From positions 147,080,882 to 147,144,881 of the forward strand of contig OY744517.1 in the NCBI GenBank assembly GCA_963556195.1: a DNA stretch of 64,000 nucleotides, read 5' to 3'. Numbering within the stretch: position 1 is the stretch's first letter; each line of letters opens with the position of its first letter. The notes beneath the pieces are model-generated. The model was not told the origin of the DNA, did not search any database, and saw only the letters and a program-made list of their open reading frames with translations. Both the position numbers and the translations under genes were made by a program. This document shows, piece after piece, positions 10,985 through 22,321 of this stretch. This DNA comes from Sepiola atlantica (Eukaryota; Mollusca; Cephalopoda; Sepiida; Sepiolidae).

Positions 10985-11230
10985 TATAAGAGTCGGATAT
11001 GTCATGAGATGAGGTACTGCTGCCATATCTGAGGCAGCGCCGCTCAAGGAACATTTTTCAGTCTTTGCATAGTACAAATCGACTTCGCAATCTAGTGGGC
11101 AAACGATCTCTCTGTTCTCTACAGCACCTTTCGTACGAAAGAGACGTTGTTAGTCTTTCTCTACTCTATCGTTATTATTTATATGGAAAGTATTCGACTG
11201 TGCTTCAATCTATGGTTTATCTTATTATAA
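10985..11230 (+). mobile_element. LINE family A, internal RT C-terminal fragment
   Basis: The plus strand carries the tail segment equivalent to SRI-x-MRYCCHI, STFRTKE (broken HRRDV region) and a YRYY-type block, ending at the equivalent of LQSMVYL. It abuts a minus-strand copy, so the two are arranged tail to tail. Confidence 0.65.
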
Positions 11231-11234
11231 ATAT

Positions 11235-11520
11235 ATTAAGCATATCATGAGAGGATTGAAAATGATGAATGGAATGAACAAAATTTGATTATTTATGAGG
11301 ACAGTTTAAGACAACTATTTGTTTGACATTGGATTTAATGTGAAACATGTTGTTACCTGCAGGAAAGCAATCCTATGGTTATGTGTTCCACAGATTGCAA
11401 GTTCTTCGAAAGAAATTCTGATCTTAGATATACGGAGGAAGAAAGGAAGGTTCTTTGCAGTTGTGGTAAAAAAGTTCTTGCTGTGAATGTCTGTAAATGA
11501 TAGATTATAGTTAACTCATA
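11235..11520 (-). mobile_element. LINE family A, 3' end copy
   Basis: The minus strand reads TFTARTFLPQL, then SSSVYLRSEFLSKNLQSVEH, then 3' UTR text containing a CATTC-ATCATTTTCAATCC form shared with the 12.0 and 48.3 kb copies. It closely parallels the 56.2-kb copy. Confidence 0.7.
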
Positions 11521-11904
11521 GATGGGACTCTGACAGGTACCCAGAGTGGACCGGGGAGCAATGCTCACTAGCGGTGACAACACACTCTTCTCAGTTTCCA
11601 GAATGGGGACACGCAACCGAATGTAGTTTAAGGTAATACTCAGGATCTAGGAAGCCCTATGTGAAATGTCAAACTATTTTTATGAAAAGGAGTTTTCAAT
11701 TTATGTTTAAATAATGACCCCTTTTTATGTTTAAATAATGAGTAATTAATGCCGCATCCGGTAGATTAACCCAATTATTTATTAAAAACAACAACAAGAA
11801 CTTATTTTATTTTTTATGTTCATGGGAAGAAATATCGCATAGTCATACGGACTATATACATATTATTGACGACGAAGAAACACGTTAATTTTAAAAGAGT
11901 TTTT

Positions 11905-12905
11905 TTTCTTTCACTAACGGGTCACCACTTATCAAGACCAAAAGCCACTCGAAGATAAGGATTAACGAGATAGATAGATTGACAGTTGAACGATGAAGAA
12001 TATTATGAGCGGATTGAAAATTGTTAACGGAATGAACTAAGCTCGATTACTTATCAGGACGGTGTATTACAAGTATTTGTTGACAATTGATTTGAAGACG
12101 ACCATGTCCCAACCTACAGGGAAGCAGCCCCTGGTAATATGTTTCAGAGACAGAAGACTCTTGAAAAGAAACTATGTTCATGGAAATCCGCACATTAAGC
12201 ACATGGAGGAAGAAAGAAAGTTTTTTCCGTTGTGGTTGTAAGAAAAGTTCATGTAGTGAATGCCTTATAAGGAGGGACCAGAGATTGCCGCTCAGTCTTT
12301 GAGAAAGGAGTTGTAGACAAGAGAAGCGATCGCCTCTACTATATTGTGAAGTCTATTTTGCACCATGTGAAGCAAAGGGAAAGTCCCGTGAGCGACACCT
12401 CCCAAGATATGGCAGCAGTACTCCATCTCAGAACTATCTGACTCTTATACGGGTAGCGAATTGTACTTGCCTTTATACGAGGGCAGAGCTTGATGAAAAG
12501 TCGGTTTCTAAAGTGGAAACATATCCAGCTACACATAAAGAGGCACTTTGGATTGTGACAAAAATATTCTCTCAGTCTAGAATAGACACCCATCTTCTAC
12601 TGACCGAGGACAGAACATATACTACATTTTGATCCCATGTCCACAGGCCGAGTAGTAAGAGTCAGGTACTTTCTGGTGTGGTAGAAGTATCCAACCATTT
12701 TTCCAGCGACAAATTTGATGTAAGTTTTCCATTTCAGGTCTGAAGTGAGAGTCAGTACTAGGTGTTTATCCGAGCAAGGAGCTTCTTCAAGGAAAGGGCC
12801 ATTTATTTCAACTGATGCAAAACGAGAATCCGAGCGTTGGTAGTGAAATGAGAGAATCTTATTTCGGTATTTTGTAGATGAGGATTTATAATTTGTTACT
12901 TTTGA
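11905..12905 (-). mobile_element. LINE family A, about 1-kb 3' copy
   Basis: From about 12905 downward the minus strand shows the post-catalytic RT region (TKLLSFH-like, then TLTSDLKWKTYIKF, GYFYHTRKYLTLTT, ILPYMEYCCHI-like). It continues through the HRRDV and FHEQ tail to a 3' UTR ending at about 11910 with the GGTGACCCG form of the terminus. Many stops and frameshifts mark it as dead. It is the longest minus-strand family A copy here. Confidence 0.75.
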
Positions 12906-13313
12906 TTATTCAAACTACTGTTCCCGTTCTAAGCCATGACGCTGTATAAGCCTTAAGTCGTTTGTAATTGTAGTCTTAGTATCGTCCGCACCGAGAATTG
13001 GACCTTTAACTCCCAGAAGACTGTCACTTAGAACTGATTATCACTTAGCACTTATATCCGTTACGCCACACGTCCTTGCACCTTGAGAAGGTCGAAGGTT
13101 ACATCGGTAGAAGCGGTGTGAGATTAACGCCCAAGATGAGAACAGTAGTTCGAATAATCCAAATAGTACGAGAGAATCTTGGTTTTAGAGGAGCGATTTT
13201 TCACCATTGCCCAACAGTCGGAAATGAGAGAAAATCAGCGAGATTTTGATCATCAAAGAAAGATTGTTTTAAGTTAGTAAAAACATCATTGTTTTAATGT
13301 TTTTTTTAAAATA
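12906..13313. other. No gene recognised
   Basis: This is a unique-looking spacer between a LINE copy and the U2-like stretch. I see no motif. Confidence 0.4.
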
Positions 13314-13314
13314 C

Positions 13315-13360
13315 TTATTCGACCTTTTTAGCTATGAGCAAAGTGTAGTGTCTGTTCTAA
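13315..13360 (+). ncRNA. U2 snRNA 5'-end-like sequence (pseudogene/repeat)
   Basis: The text ACCTTTTTAGCTATGAGCAA followed by AGTGTAGTGTCTGTTCT aligns with the first 45 or so nucleotides of U2 snRNA, namely the region holding GCCTTTTGGCTAAGATCAA and AGTGTAGTATCTGTTCT. The branch-point-pairing GTAGTA reads GTAGTG here. Downstream text does not follow U2, so it is a fragment or a U2-derived repeat, not a working gene. Confidence 0.65.
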
Positions 13361-13544
13361 TACTATATACCTTATCTGTTCTGTTCTCGGTCAGTGAAGG
13401 AGAAATCCTTCTTGATTCAGGCAATTTAAATTTTTGTTCTAATCTAGGGTGCCCCTTTTTAGGGAGCTGGACTTTCTCCACATTAAAAACAGACATTGTG
13501 TCTAACTCTTACCCCGTGAGGAGGCGAGTAAAGTTCTAATCTCT

Positions 13545-13892
13545 TGTCCCCCCCCCAGTAAAAGATTCACAGCAAAAACTCGTCTAGCTACAACCACTAT
13601 AAATAATTTTCCTTTCTTTCTCTGTGTATCTAAAACCAAACGGAACTTCCATAAGCAAAGTTTCTTTCCAAAAACTGTCTGTAGGTGGAACACAACACCA
13701 CGTGACTGCTTCTCAGTTGACTACAACATGGTTGTTTTCAAGTCCAATGTTAACATTCTGCCCAAATCCAATCCATCGTCTGCAATCTCAATGGTGTTTC
13801 TCTCACCATCCATCCGCTTAACACAAACCATTAACCCTTCTCCTCGGGTGACCTTTCGGCCAAGATGAGCGGTGACACGGTAGTAAAAACAA
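13545..13892 (+). mobile_element. LINE family A, 3' end copy
   Basis: This copy encodes the tail TARTRLATTTINN-like region, then PKPNGTSISKVSFQK and RWNTTPRDCFS-like blocks. The 3' UTR follows and ends in TCGGGTGACCTTTCGGCC and AGCGGTGACAC at about 13880. It is 5' truncated. Confidence 0.78.
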
Positions 13893-14139
13893 AATAAGAA
13901 TTCGTTTCAAATATAGATGTCCTTCAAGTCGTGCTTTTCAGTAGCCCGTCGTATCCGGCTTGAGGTCATGCTACACCATAATAGGATGGCCACACGGTCT
14001 TATCACATTCATCGCGTTCTTTAAACTCACGAGTAGCTGGAGGCAATGACGTCAGCAGAGTCCTAATCGTGTGTATGCGCGCTAATGCGTTCAGGCAAAT
14101 AGCGAAAATCGACCGACATAACAAAGAGAAAGTTGTCAA

Positions 14140-14705
14140 TGAATAATTGTTTTTGTCTTTACTTCCGCGACGGTCACCATTCTATTCGAAACTATTTCGA
14201 ACGTTATTTTGCTTTTGGTTTTAGTTTGAGTTTCTTTTTATTACGTTTTTTTTTTCGTGGTTATTCATTTTATTTATTTCGTTGGCATTTATTTCCCATG
14301 TCCGCTCGTCTCTTTTTCTTTCTTTTTTATTCGCTTTTTTTTTCTTTCTTTCTTTCTTTTTTTCTTGCTTATATTTTTTGTTTTGTTTTTTCATTCACAA
14401 ATTTATTCATGCATTCAATTTTACTCTCAAACTTTGTTTGTTGGTATCTTACTTTTCCTTCTCCTTTATTTCTTCCCTTTTCTTTCTTTTTTCTCATATT
14501 GTCTTTCTTTCTTATCTTTATTTTCTCTCTCTTTTTCTTATTCATTTCTTGCTGATATTTTCTTTCTTTTTTCTTTCTTTCTTTCTTATTATCTTTTCTT
14601 TCAGTCTCTCTCATCTTTCGTTCTTACTTCCTTTCTTTCTTTCATAGTCAGATCTTCTTTCATCCGTTTTGATCTTTTCTTTTTATATCTCTTTTCTTAT
14701 TTTTC
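14140..14705 (+). repeat. Long polypyrimidine tract, degenerate (CTTT)n
   Basis: Over 500 bp of the plus strand is mostly T and C, with repeated TTTCTTTCTTT blocks. Open frames in all three plus frames here (Phe/Leu/Ser-rich) are a by-product of composition, not genes. Confidence 0.9.
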
Positions 14706-14721
14706 TTCGTTTATTTTTTGT

Positions 14722-14960
14722 AATGTGATCCGAAAGTATTTGATAAAAACTCGAACTGCAAACATACAAATATAAAAAAAGGGTTTATTACTGTAAGTTA
14801 ACAATGCACTATCTTGGTAATTGACTTGTAATGTATACTGGCAACGGCGCAGCTGTAATTTTTACTACCATCGTACTTCTTTAGGCTAGTATCGTCGTAG
14901 TTGATATGCTACTCGTGAGAGTTCATTGTATAAGAAAGCGGGTGTCAACTTCTACGGGTT
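14722..14960 (-). repeat. LTR-like dispersed repeat, copy 1
   Basis: This matches 20030-20270 in the same orientation: shared blocks are ACATACAAATATAAAA, GGGTTTATTA, TTGATATGCTACTCG and AGTTCATTGT(A/G)TAAG. On the minus strand the segment has an AATAAACCC signal and ends CGGATCACA/CGGATTACA, which suits the 3' part of an LTR. It lies downstream (minus sense) of the Gypsy pol remnant at 15.3-15.95 kb. Confidence 0.55.
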
Positions 14961-15319
14961 TGCAAAACCTTTTCAATGTCCTAATCCATCGGTGGCCAAT
15001 ACAGTATAACTTCTTCCGAAGTGATTTTACACGCGTTATTCCCGGGCGACCTAAATTAATCTCCTTAAAAATTATTCTTTGAAATAAAACAGGCGTTACT
15101 ATCATGCACGTATTGAGAATGGTGTATAGTTTTAACAATATTCTGCATGATTATTTACAGAAAATATACGCGCCTAATATAACTTGTTCTTGAACCACGT
15201 ATCTTCAAGTTGAGCTGACTTCCGAAAGGCATGAAATGACTAATAATGGCGGCAACACCTATTCCTCGAGGTCACTGAATCTCACAAAAACAAATAGAAT
15301 TGGTCAAATCAAAATTTAT
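14961..15319. other. Spacer between LTR-like end and Gypsy remnant
   Basis: No motif is recognised. In the minus sense it lies where integrase and envelope-side sequence would be expected, but none is readable. Confidence 0.35.
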
Positions 15320-15950
15320 TATAATTTATCACAACTTTTCTATTTGTTGTTGTGGAACAACAGTATGCCGGAAAAAAGTTAAACTGTTTTTCATTTTTAT
15401 AATGAAATCATCTTTTTCACCTCTAGATTTTATTTCGTTCAATGTCATTGGTAATTCACATACTGTATTTATCAGTACATTTGTCGATTCGCCTTCAGCT
15501 TTAAACACTGTTATCACTATATCTTTAATTGTTCGGAAATATTTAGTATCACTCTAGACAGACCATGTGCATGTCCTAATTTATTTGATGGTAATCATTC
15601 CAGTTTATAATCTTATTTAAGTAATATGGTCCTTATAGCTGCAATCTCTTTACTGTATGTGTAGGAATATCTTTCTTTTGTTGCATACATTGATACTAAA
15701 CGATGATGATGTCTATAAGACAAACTTTCTTCCGTGCACAAATTTCTGCAATTTTCTAAGACAAAACATTATTGCTAAATATTCTTTCTCTATTTGGCTG
15801 TCATTTTTTCATTAAAATATCTTTGAAGCATATTTATTGGCTTTGTATTCTCATCTTCAAATTTGCGAATGGATTATTGACCCAATTCTGCAAGCACTTA
15901 CGTCCAATGCCGCGTTAATCTAAAGCTTTGAATCAAAATATATTAATCTT
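15320..15950 (-). pseudogene. Ty3/Gypsy pol remnant: RNase H and linker
   Basis: The minus strand from about 15950 to 15320 shows the RNase H region of a Ty3/Gypsy polyprotein. Readable pieces are SQIEKEYLAIM, CLRKLQKFVHGRKFVL, RLVSMYATKERY, IAAIRTILLK and DYKLEWLPSNKLGHAHGLSR. These correspond to the IEKE-LA, V-GR-F, TDH-L, and GHAD-LSR landmarks of the family. A 62-codon linker with ELPMTLNEIKS follows, which normally leads to integrase, then the sequence breaks off. Several frameshifts and stops separate the pieces and the Asp of TDH is disrupted. RNase H degrades the RNA strand during reverse transcription. This is a dead internal fragment. Confidence 0.75.
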
Positions 15951-16027
15951 CTTTCGTGTGAATCAGATGATTCTAGTGTTGGCATTAGTTTCCCCGATGT
16001 TTTTCTAGTTAGAAATCTTTCTGGAAA

Positions 16028-16168
16028 GACATCGGGTACTTACGGGAAGGACCACAAGAAGGTTGCCAACACCCCTAAATGAAAGTGGTACTGTGGAACC
16101 GATTGGATTCGAACTTGGAACTCCCAGGTCTTCAGTCTGTATCGTTATCCACTTAACCACCGTAAACT
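16028..16168 (-). mobile_element. tRNA-headed SINE, copy 1
   Basis: On the minus strand an A-box-like GGTGGTTAAGTGGATAACG and B-box-like AGTTCGAATCC lie 40-50 bp apart. A body follows with GGTGTTGGCAACCTTCTTG and GTGGTCCTT. Head and body recur at 34.84-34.98 kb in the opposite orientation, so this is a repeat family and not a tRNA gene. Confidence 0.75.
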
Positions 16169-16872
16169 CCCCCCCCCAATTATGTTAATGTCAAATCAGA
16201 GATGAAAATATTTTTTTATTTTATCCAATACATACTGATATTCTATAAACCTTTCCCATGTTACTCCTTTTTTTTTAGCAAATTATTGGAATGTGCTCTA
16301 AATTATTGCATATTTGTTTATACACAGAATAATAGTTTGCCATCCTTAAAAAATTGCAGTGTAATCACATTTTCTGCAGTTGGCATGCATTTTATTGAAA
16401 AAAGAAGACATCGGTACTTTATCTAGCACGTAAGCAATTTACGTTAAATCTACGTTAAATTTTGACTCGTATTCTTTTATTTTTTTTAATAATTTTTGTC
16501 GACTATGTTGTTTTTATCAACACTATCAAGCAAAACAATGGCAACATTCATATCAGTCAGCATAGGGTCCATAATGTGTTGAAATAATTGTAGGGACTAT
16601 TTTGATCCCAAACGCAAGATGATTAGGTTTATATAAACCCTTGTGGGTATTAATAGTCAATAATGTTTAATATTCTTCCTAGACTTTTATCTGGACGTGC
16701 GCATCTGATAGATCTAAGTTCGGAAAACCGTTTTCACCATTTTTATTTTGAAAAATGTCTTCTTATGATGTGTATTTACAGATATTCATTTAATCCAATT
16801 AAGAATCTGCACCAATGCGTATTCTTGTTCGAATATTCTACTTTTCAGAGAGCACCACTTTTTCAAGTGACT
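16169..16872. other. No gene recognised
   Basis: This is AT-rich spacer. Short frames at 16202-16426 and the start of the 16663 frame show no recognisable motif until the LINE similarity at about 16873. Confidence 0.4.
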
Positions 16873-17385
16873 CCAAATTGTTTAATTATTGGGTCCAAAG
16901 CGGCAAAAAGCGCATTTCTTTTACCCCTACCCGAGAGTCCAACATTCAAACTCCTCGACCTAACATGCACAGGTAATATGAATAGGAACACATACATAGA
17001 ATATACTGCTAAGTCTGCCGCAAAGAAGTTTCTTCTTTTTAGACAGGGTATAAAAAAGAACCTCTAATCTAATAAGTCACACACTGTCTACCAAGCTCCA
17101 GCCCCTATTTCATCGCCGCAATGTTACGTCGCTGTGCTTGTTCTATAAGTACTTCAATAGAATATGCTCCGACAGTATTGCTGCATTTTTGCTCCCCTCC
17201 CCCGCAATGTAAATACACCCGACCAACTCTTCAATCAGAAAAATCCTACTTCTTCACTGTAGAGGTCTCCAGATGCCGGAAAGCTTTCTACTCTAATCTC
17301 TTTTTTCCTCAAACTGCTTGACTTTTGGAATTCCACTCCATGTTACCGGTTTCACTGACTGTACCAACATTCAGAAATTTAATGT
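16873..17385 (+). mobile_element. LINE family B, RT C-terminal and 3' fragment
   Basis: The plus strand shows KAAKSAFLLPLPESPTFKLL, DLTCTGNMNRNTYI, a LQPLFHRRNVTSLCLFYKY block after a short gap, then VEVSRCRKAF-like and LPLHVTGF-like tail text. The wording LFYKYFN and HRRNV separates this family from family A (SLLYRYxHG, HRRDV). It is 5' truncated, with frameshifts. It faces the minus-strand copy that begins about 60 bp away. Confidence 0.7.
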
Positions 17386-17439
17386 AATGTAAACAAACAT
17401 CTTGCTGCACAACTCCTCACTTTCTCCTTTTAAGAAAGT

Positions 17440-18640
17440 TCCCCCAAACAAGGCAGGCCGCCACTGTAGGCGTAAGGGGCTACTGAGAATTAGGGTGGAA
17501 GTTTTGAGTTACATCCTAAGTTGGATGTGTTCAGCAAAATGTCTGTTTACATTAGTTTTATACTTGTGCATGTCGGTACAGTCAGGGAAACTGGAGCAGG
17601 GAGGGAGTTCCAGAGGCCGGCAGCACGAGGAAAGAAACTATAAGAGTAGAAGACTCTCTGGCATCTGGGGACCTCCACAGTGAATGGATGCGATTTAGCT
17701 GATTGTTGGGTTGGTCTAATGTATTTACGTCAAGGGTGTACTAGAGGAGCAAGTTCATCGGAGCACAATCCATTGAAGTATTTGTAAAACAATCACAAGG
17801 ATGCAACATTGCGGCGATGGGACAGCGGCTGGTGCTTGGTGGATAATGATTGCCATATTAAGTTGGCGACTCTTTTTTGGACCTTGTCTAAGAGGGAGAG
17901 ACGAGTGGATGATGCACCAGCCCAGATGTGGCAACAGTACTCCATACATGGGCAGATGGTGGCTTTGTAGAGATACAGGATGATGTTAGGTGTGAGAAGT
18001 TTTCTAGTACGGTAGAGGGATCCCACCTTCTTTGCAGCAGCATTGGCAATGTTTTAATGTATTTGTTCCAATCTATGTTACCTGTGAATGTTAGGCCGAG
18101 GAGTTTGAATGTTGAACTCTCAGGTAGGGTGTTATTTGCCATGGAAATCGGTAGTTGGAGACGTTTCTTGTAGTTATTGAAGGAAAGTAGCTTTGTCTTT
18201 GCGGCATTAAAAATCATCAACCATTTATGGCCCCAATTCACTACAGCGTGGAGGTCATTTTCTAAGGATTCAGCCTTTGCCTTGGATATGTACGCGTTCG
18301 TTTTGCCTACATGACGAGAGTAGAGCGTGGTGTCGTCAGCAAATGTACCTATTTCAGACTCGATGTCATCAGGAAGGTCGTTTATGAAAATCAGGAACAA
18401 TAAAGGCCCAAGGATTGATCCCTGGGGTACACTTGCATTTATGTCATGTTACTTTGATGAACGGCCATCGAGGACAACCTGGATATTTCTTTTGGTTAAG
18501 AAGGATCTAATCATATTAAATATTTGTCTAGTAATACCATATGAGTGTATTTTTATGGGAAGCCCTTTGTGCCAGATACTCATATTAATCTGGCCCCTAA
18601 TGCTCAGTAGCCGGTTACGTCTCAGTGACAATGTGCCTTG
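17440..18640 (-). pseudogene. LINE family B, RT second half (FADD) and C terminus
   Basis: Reading down from about 18640 gives IWHKGLPIKIHSYGI, IRSFLTKRNIQVVLDG, INASVPQGSILGPLLFLIF, INDLPDD and the catalytic GTFADDTTLYS box (FADD at 18332-18343). Then come FNAAKTKLLSFNNYKKRLQL, STFKLLGLTFTGNIDWNKYI and the C-terminal HRRNVAS block near 17800. The chain is split by a frameshift near 18450 and others near 18030 and 17900. The RT palm would copy element RNA at the nicked target. The copy is 5' truncated just before the SKAFDxVWH block. The clade is Jockey/CR1-like by motif style. Confidence 0.85.
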
Positions 18641-18689
18641 TTTGGGGTGAATACAAGTAAAAAAAGGGTCTGACGATAGGATCCGCATT

Positions 18690-20024
18690 TTAGAACTTTA
18701 TTTTTGTATTTGTGCATTTACCCGGCCCCTCTGAAAATGATCCAGGAAACTTATCTGTCAATTTGTTTAATTAAATTTTCTGCTATCTTAATGGTGTTTG
18801 AGTGGGGAACATTAATTTTATTACAACACAAATTTATGGGTAGTTCCCGTGTCTCGAATAAAACAAACCAATCTGTTCAAAATGAATTAGATGCGTTTTG
18901 TAGCACAACTTTTGATTTTACTGTCCTAACCACAAGTAAATTCGCCTTCAAAATTTAAATGTTTTCTCTTACACGCCATTTGCAATTTTATTAGTTTTAT
19001 AGAGTAACAGTTTCCAGTTTTTGTCTGTGTTTCTTTGTTGATAATGTGTTCAATTTTTCTTGTTAATGTTTACGTATACAAATTTACGTTTTCGATCCTC
19101 TTCGTCTCGATAACAATATATATACATTCCTACTTATATTCTGCTTCTCTACGAAAAATATTTGTGTGGTCTTGCAGTCGGTACTTTTATGTCTTAATTT
19201 TTCGCAAAGAAAACAACTTTATCCCGAAAAAAACAACATTTACTCTTTAAATGAAGAGCATACATGGACTTAAGTTTGAAAAATTTCGTTCAATTTCAAA
19301 AGCAGATTTCCACCTAAAAATAATAATTAAACATTTTATATTTAAAACAGAAATAAATCTTTGCCATTTATTATCTCTTCTGCGATAAACAGCATTTTTT
19401 GAGATTGGGAAACAAAATTCAATGGACGTTTCGCTCATCGACTAAAATCAATTAAGTCCTCATCACAAAGTAATTCCTTTTCAGTTATAATTATATAATA
19501 AATAATTATATTTGTTGATCCATACAAAAGCGTTTTCATCCAATTTAATTCTTCATATTTGTGTCTTACCACTCACAAAACCACGTTATTTCAGTAACAA
19601 AAATATTTTTCTCAAGGTATTTTTCCGAAAATAACAACTTTTAACCAAACAAATTACGTTATATTCACGTTGTTAAATCACCGAAGTCAAGCGACATTAG
19701 GCCTGGCCAGTGACCATTGTGGGAATACCAAGCGCTGTATGTGAGAGGGCGGCGAAACCACCCTGCAAAACTTACAGCCTGACGATGCCGTTAGCTACTT
19801 AAGTATAATCTGCTTATCCAAACGTGTTCTCACACAACAGAACAATCGCCCACTCGGCAGAAGTTCGGTTCTCAATCATGTAGAGAAGCTTTCCGGAGAG
19901 AGTATGCGATTCGTTTAAGTATATACTGTAACAAATGGTAGAGTTTAGTTTCGAATCATTGTCTTGATGTTTGTCCTCAATTTTGGTAGTGTTGTTGATC
20001 GTTTCGCAATATCGTAGTCACTCT
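18690..20024. other. No gene recognised
   Basis: This stretch is AT-rich. A more GC-rich block at about 19690-19900 has no recognisable coding motif and may be an unidentified repeat. Confidence 0.4.
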
Positions 20025-20270
20025 AGTAATGTAATCCGAAGGTATTTCAGAATAACCCGAACAGCCAACATACAAATATAAAAGGGTTTATTATTCTAAA
20101 TTGACAGTGCAATAGTTAGTTACAAGTTGGGTAACTATCTTTTAATGTGTACAGGGAACGGTCCGGCTTCCTCTTACTCTTTGAGGTTAGAATAGTCGTC
20201 GTTGATATGCTACTCGGGATAGTTCATTGTGTAAGGAAGGGGTGTAAGCACTTCCGCTGCAGCATTTTCG
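20025..20270 (-). repeat. LTR-like dispersed repeat, copy 2
   Basis: This is the second copy of the repeat at 14722-14960, in the same orientation. It contains AATAAACCC on the minus strand and ends TTCGGATTACA. No Gypsy coding sequence adjoins it, so it may be a solo or partial LTR. Confidence 0.5.
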
Positions 20271-20274
20271 CATA

Positions 20275-20310
20275 TTTCTTTCTTTTTCACCTTTTATTTC
20301 TATCTCCTTT

Positions 20311-20346
<36 letters not shown>

Positions 20347-20580
20347 TTATAGATTTTCTTTCTTTCTTTGCTTCTAATCTTTTTTAAAATATTTCTCTCT
20401 TTATACTTCTTTTTTTTTTGTTTTCTCATATATTCCTTCTTTCTTTCGGATCTTTTATTTCTGTCCGTCTTTCCTATTCTTTTTTCTTTCTTTGATTTTC
20501 TCTTTCATGTTCAGATGTTCCTTCTTACTAATATTTCTTTTTCTTTTTCAGATTTCTATTAAACCTTCTTCAGATTTTGT
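20275..20580 (+). repeat. Polypyrimidine tract with (CTTT)n core
   Basis: This T/C-rich strand has a clean (CTTT)n core at about 20308-20346 and degenerate flanks. It carries no gene. Confidence 0.9.
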
Positions 20581-21660
20581 TTTTTCTTAGGTTTTCTGTC
20601 TTATCTTTTTGTAGCAATATTTAGATGCAGTATGTAAAAGTAAGGTGAGAATTCAAAACTTTCCACATTTCCACTTTCAAATTAAGAAATAGAATTGAAA
20701 ACCCCATTAGAAGTTAAGAGTAGAACTAGAGCTAACGTGTACAGGAAATTGTACTATGGGCTGACGTCCGAAATGACACGTGGCGAGGAAGGGAGAAAAG
20801 TCTTGCTCTTTTGCAGACGAGCTGATTGTATTCAGTCACAGTTCTTGAAGCCCCATCTTTGTATAACCCCCTCCTACCTAGTGCGTGCCATGAAAGAAGG
20901 AAAGAATAAAACATTAAATCACGTAAGCCATTGCACAACAAGATTGTTGTTTTTTCTTTTATGTTGTACATAATTTCAGTAACCAGTCAAGAAAAGAAGG
21001 ATGAAAACTTAGGCTGCCACATCACCACTGCGATTACGAGAGACGAACAGCTGGTTCTGTCGACGAAGTTGACTACAGACACACCGTGGAAATAGAAGAA
21101 CACATCACACTATGTTGAATTTTCTTTCTGTCTTTTTCTCCTTTGCTTTCTTTCTTCTTTATGTTGAATTTTCTTTCTTACGTTTCTTTCATTGTCTACT
21201 TTTCTTTCTTTCTTTTCTTTTCTTTCTCTATTTTTCATCATCTCCTTTTATAATTTTATTTCTTTAAAAAAATCTCATTCATTTTACATGTGCCTATCTC
21301 CCTTTAAAACAACACACCCTTCGTCTGATATTCATATTTTAAACTGCGTCATTTCCTCAATGCAATCATCGATAAGACAGTCAGACATGTTTATTTAACC
21401 AACTTGAAGCTAGACACTAAAATCTTCAGTCCGTAACCCCCTCCCCTCTCTCTATCGCCATTTTATATAATGACTAAGGTATTTCTCGGTGTCTCTTTCT
21501 AAACACCTTTGCGGCTTATTTTGATACATATTTTGTAAACTCGTCCTTTTTTCTCTCTTCTCGTTTGTCTGTCATAAAAATGCCCCATAGCCATATATTT
21601 AGTTTAAAAAGAGAAATTTATACCCATGACAATTTCTTCCTAAACAAATTGAATTCTGTT

Positions 21661-21662
<2 letters not shown>
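20581..21662. other. No gene recognised; further pyrimidine tract
   Basis: A 92-codon plus frame at 20695-20973 is not recognised. About 21115-21255 is another T/C-rich tract. The remainder is AT-rich. Confidence 0.4.
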
Positions 21663-21704
<42 letters not shown>

Positions 21705-21731
21705 GTACTACTACTAATAATAATAATAATC
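21663..21731. repeat. (CTA)n/(TAA)n microsatellite
   Basis: About 70 bp of CTA triplets change to AATAAT just before RLE-LINE coding sequence starts. It fits an insertion into a trinucleotide repeat. Confidence 0.95.
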
Positions 21732-22300
21732 AGACAATACAGAGGACGGCAATGATGAAAACAGCTGCAATCTTAAGGGAAATCCTTGAATGCGGAAACA
21801 AACCGGCATAAGCTACGAATGTTAACCAGTCACATAGAAGTTACAATAAGAAAACAAAACCACAGGATGAACATCACCGCACGAACCAAGGAACAGAAAC
21901 TGCAAGTAATATATTAAGCTGCGCCCCCACCCACTCCCAAATGATGGCGCCGACCTCGGCTGACACCATATAAAATAGTCGTAGAGGGTCAAGGAGGATG
22001 AGAAGACTGAGGAGGGACAGCACTAATCAGACCTCCACTGGAAGAGTGCGGAGAGTACTGGGATGTTGGGAAGTCTTATTGACACCCACATCCTAGGGGA
22101 AATCAATTGTCGTTACCAGCTAGACATCAATGGTAGGCGGCTGTTGCGATAGCGCAAGATCATTTGCTGTGGTTGTCGAAAAGAGGTGAAGACTACTGGA
22201 ACTCTGGGGAGGCTTTTTGTCAATCAGACTCTAGGGGGCACCACTGGTTGTTGTCGGTGAGCAATCATTGACGATAACTTATGTGTGAACCTATAGTAAG
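21731..22300 (+). mobile_element. RLE LINE 3' copy A
   Basis: It begins in the last codons of the RLE LINE protein (TIQRTAMMKTAAILREILEC, then GNKPA and stop), matching the C terminus of the 3.9-kb copy. The 3' UTR follows with AGACCTCCACTGGAAGAG and GAGCAATCATTGACGATAAC. It ends in AGTAAGTACACATAATAAC. Confidence 0.85.
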
Positions 22301-22321
22301 TACACATAATAACAACAAAAA

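Noticed and set aside
14133..14775. Phe/Leu/Ser-rich frames of 121-172 codons
   Set aside because: All three plus frames are open because the DNA is almost pure pyrimidine. No motif or normal codon use is seen.
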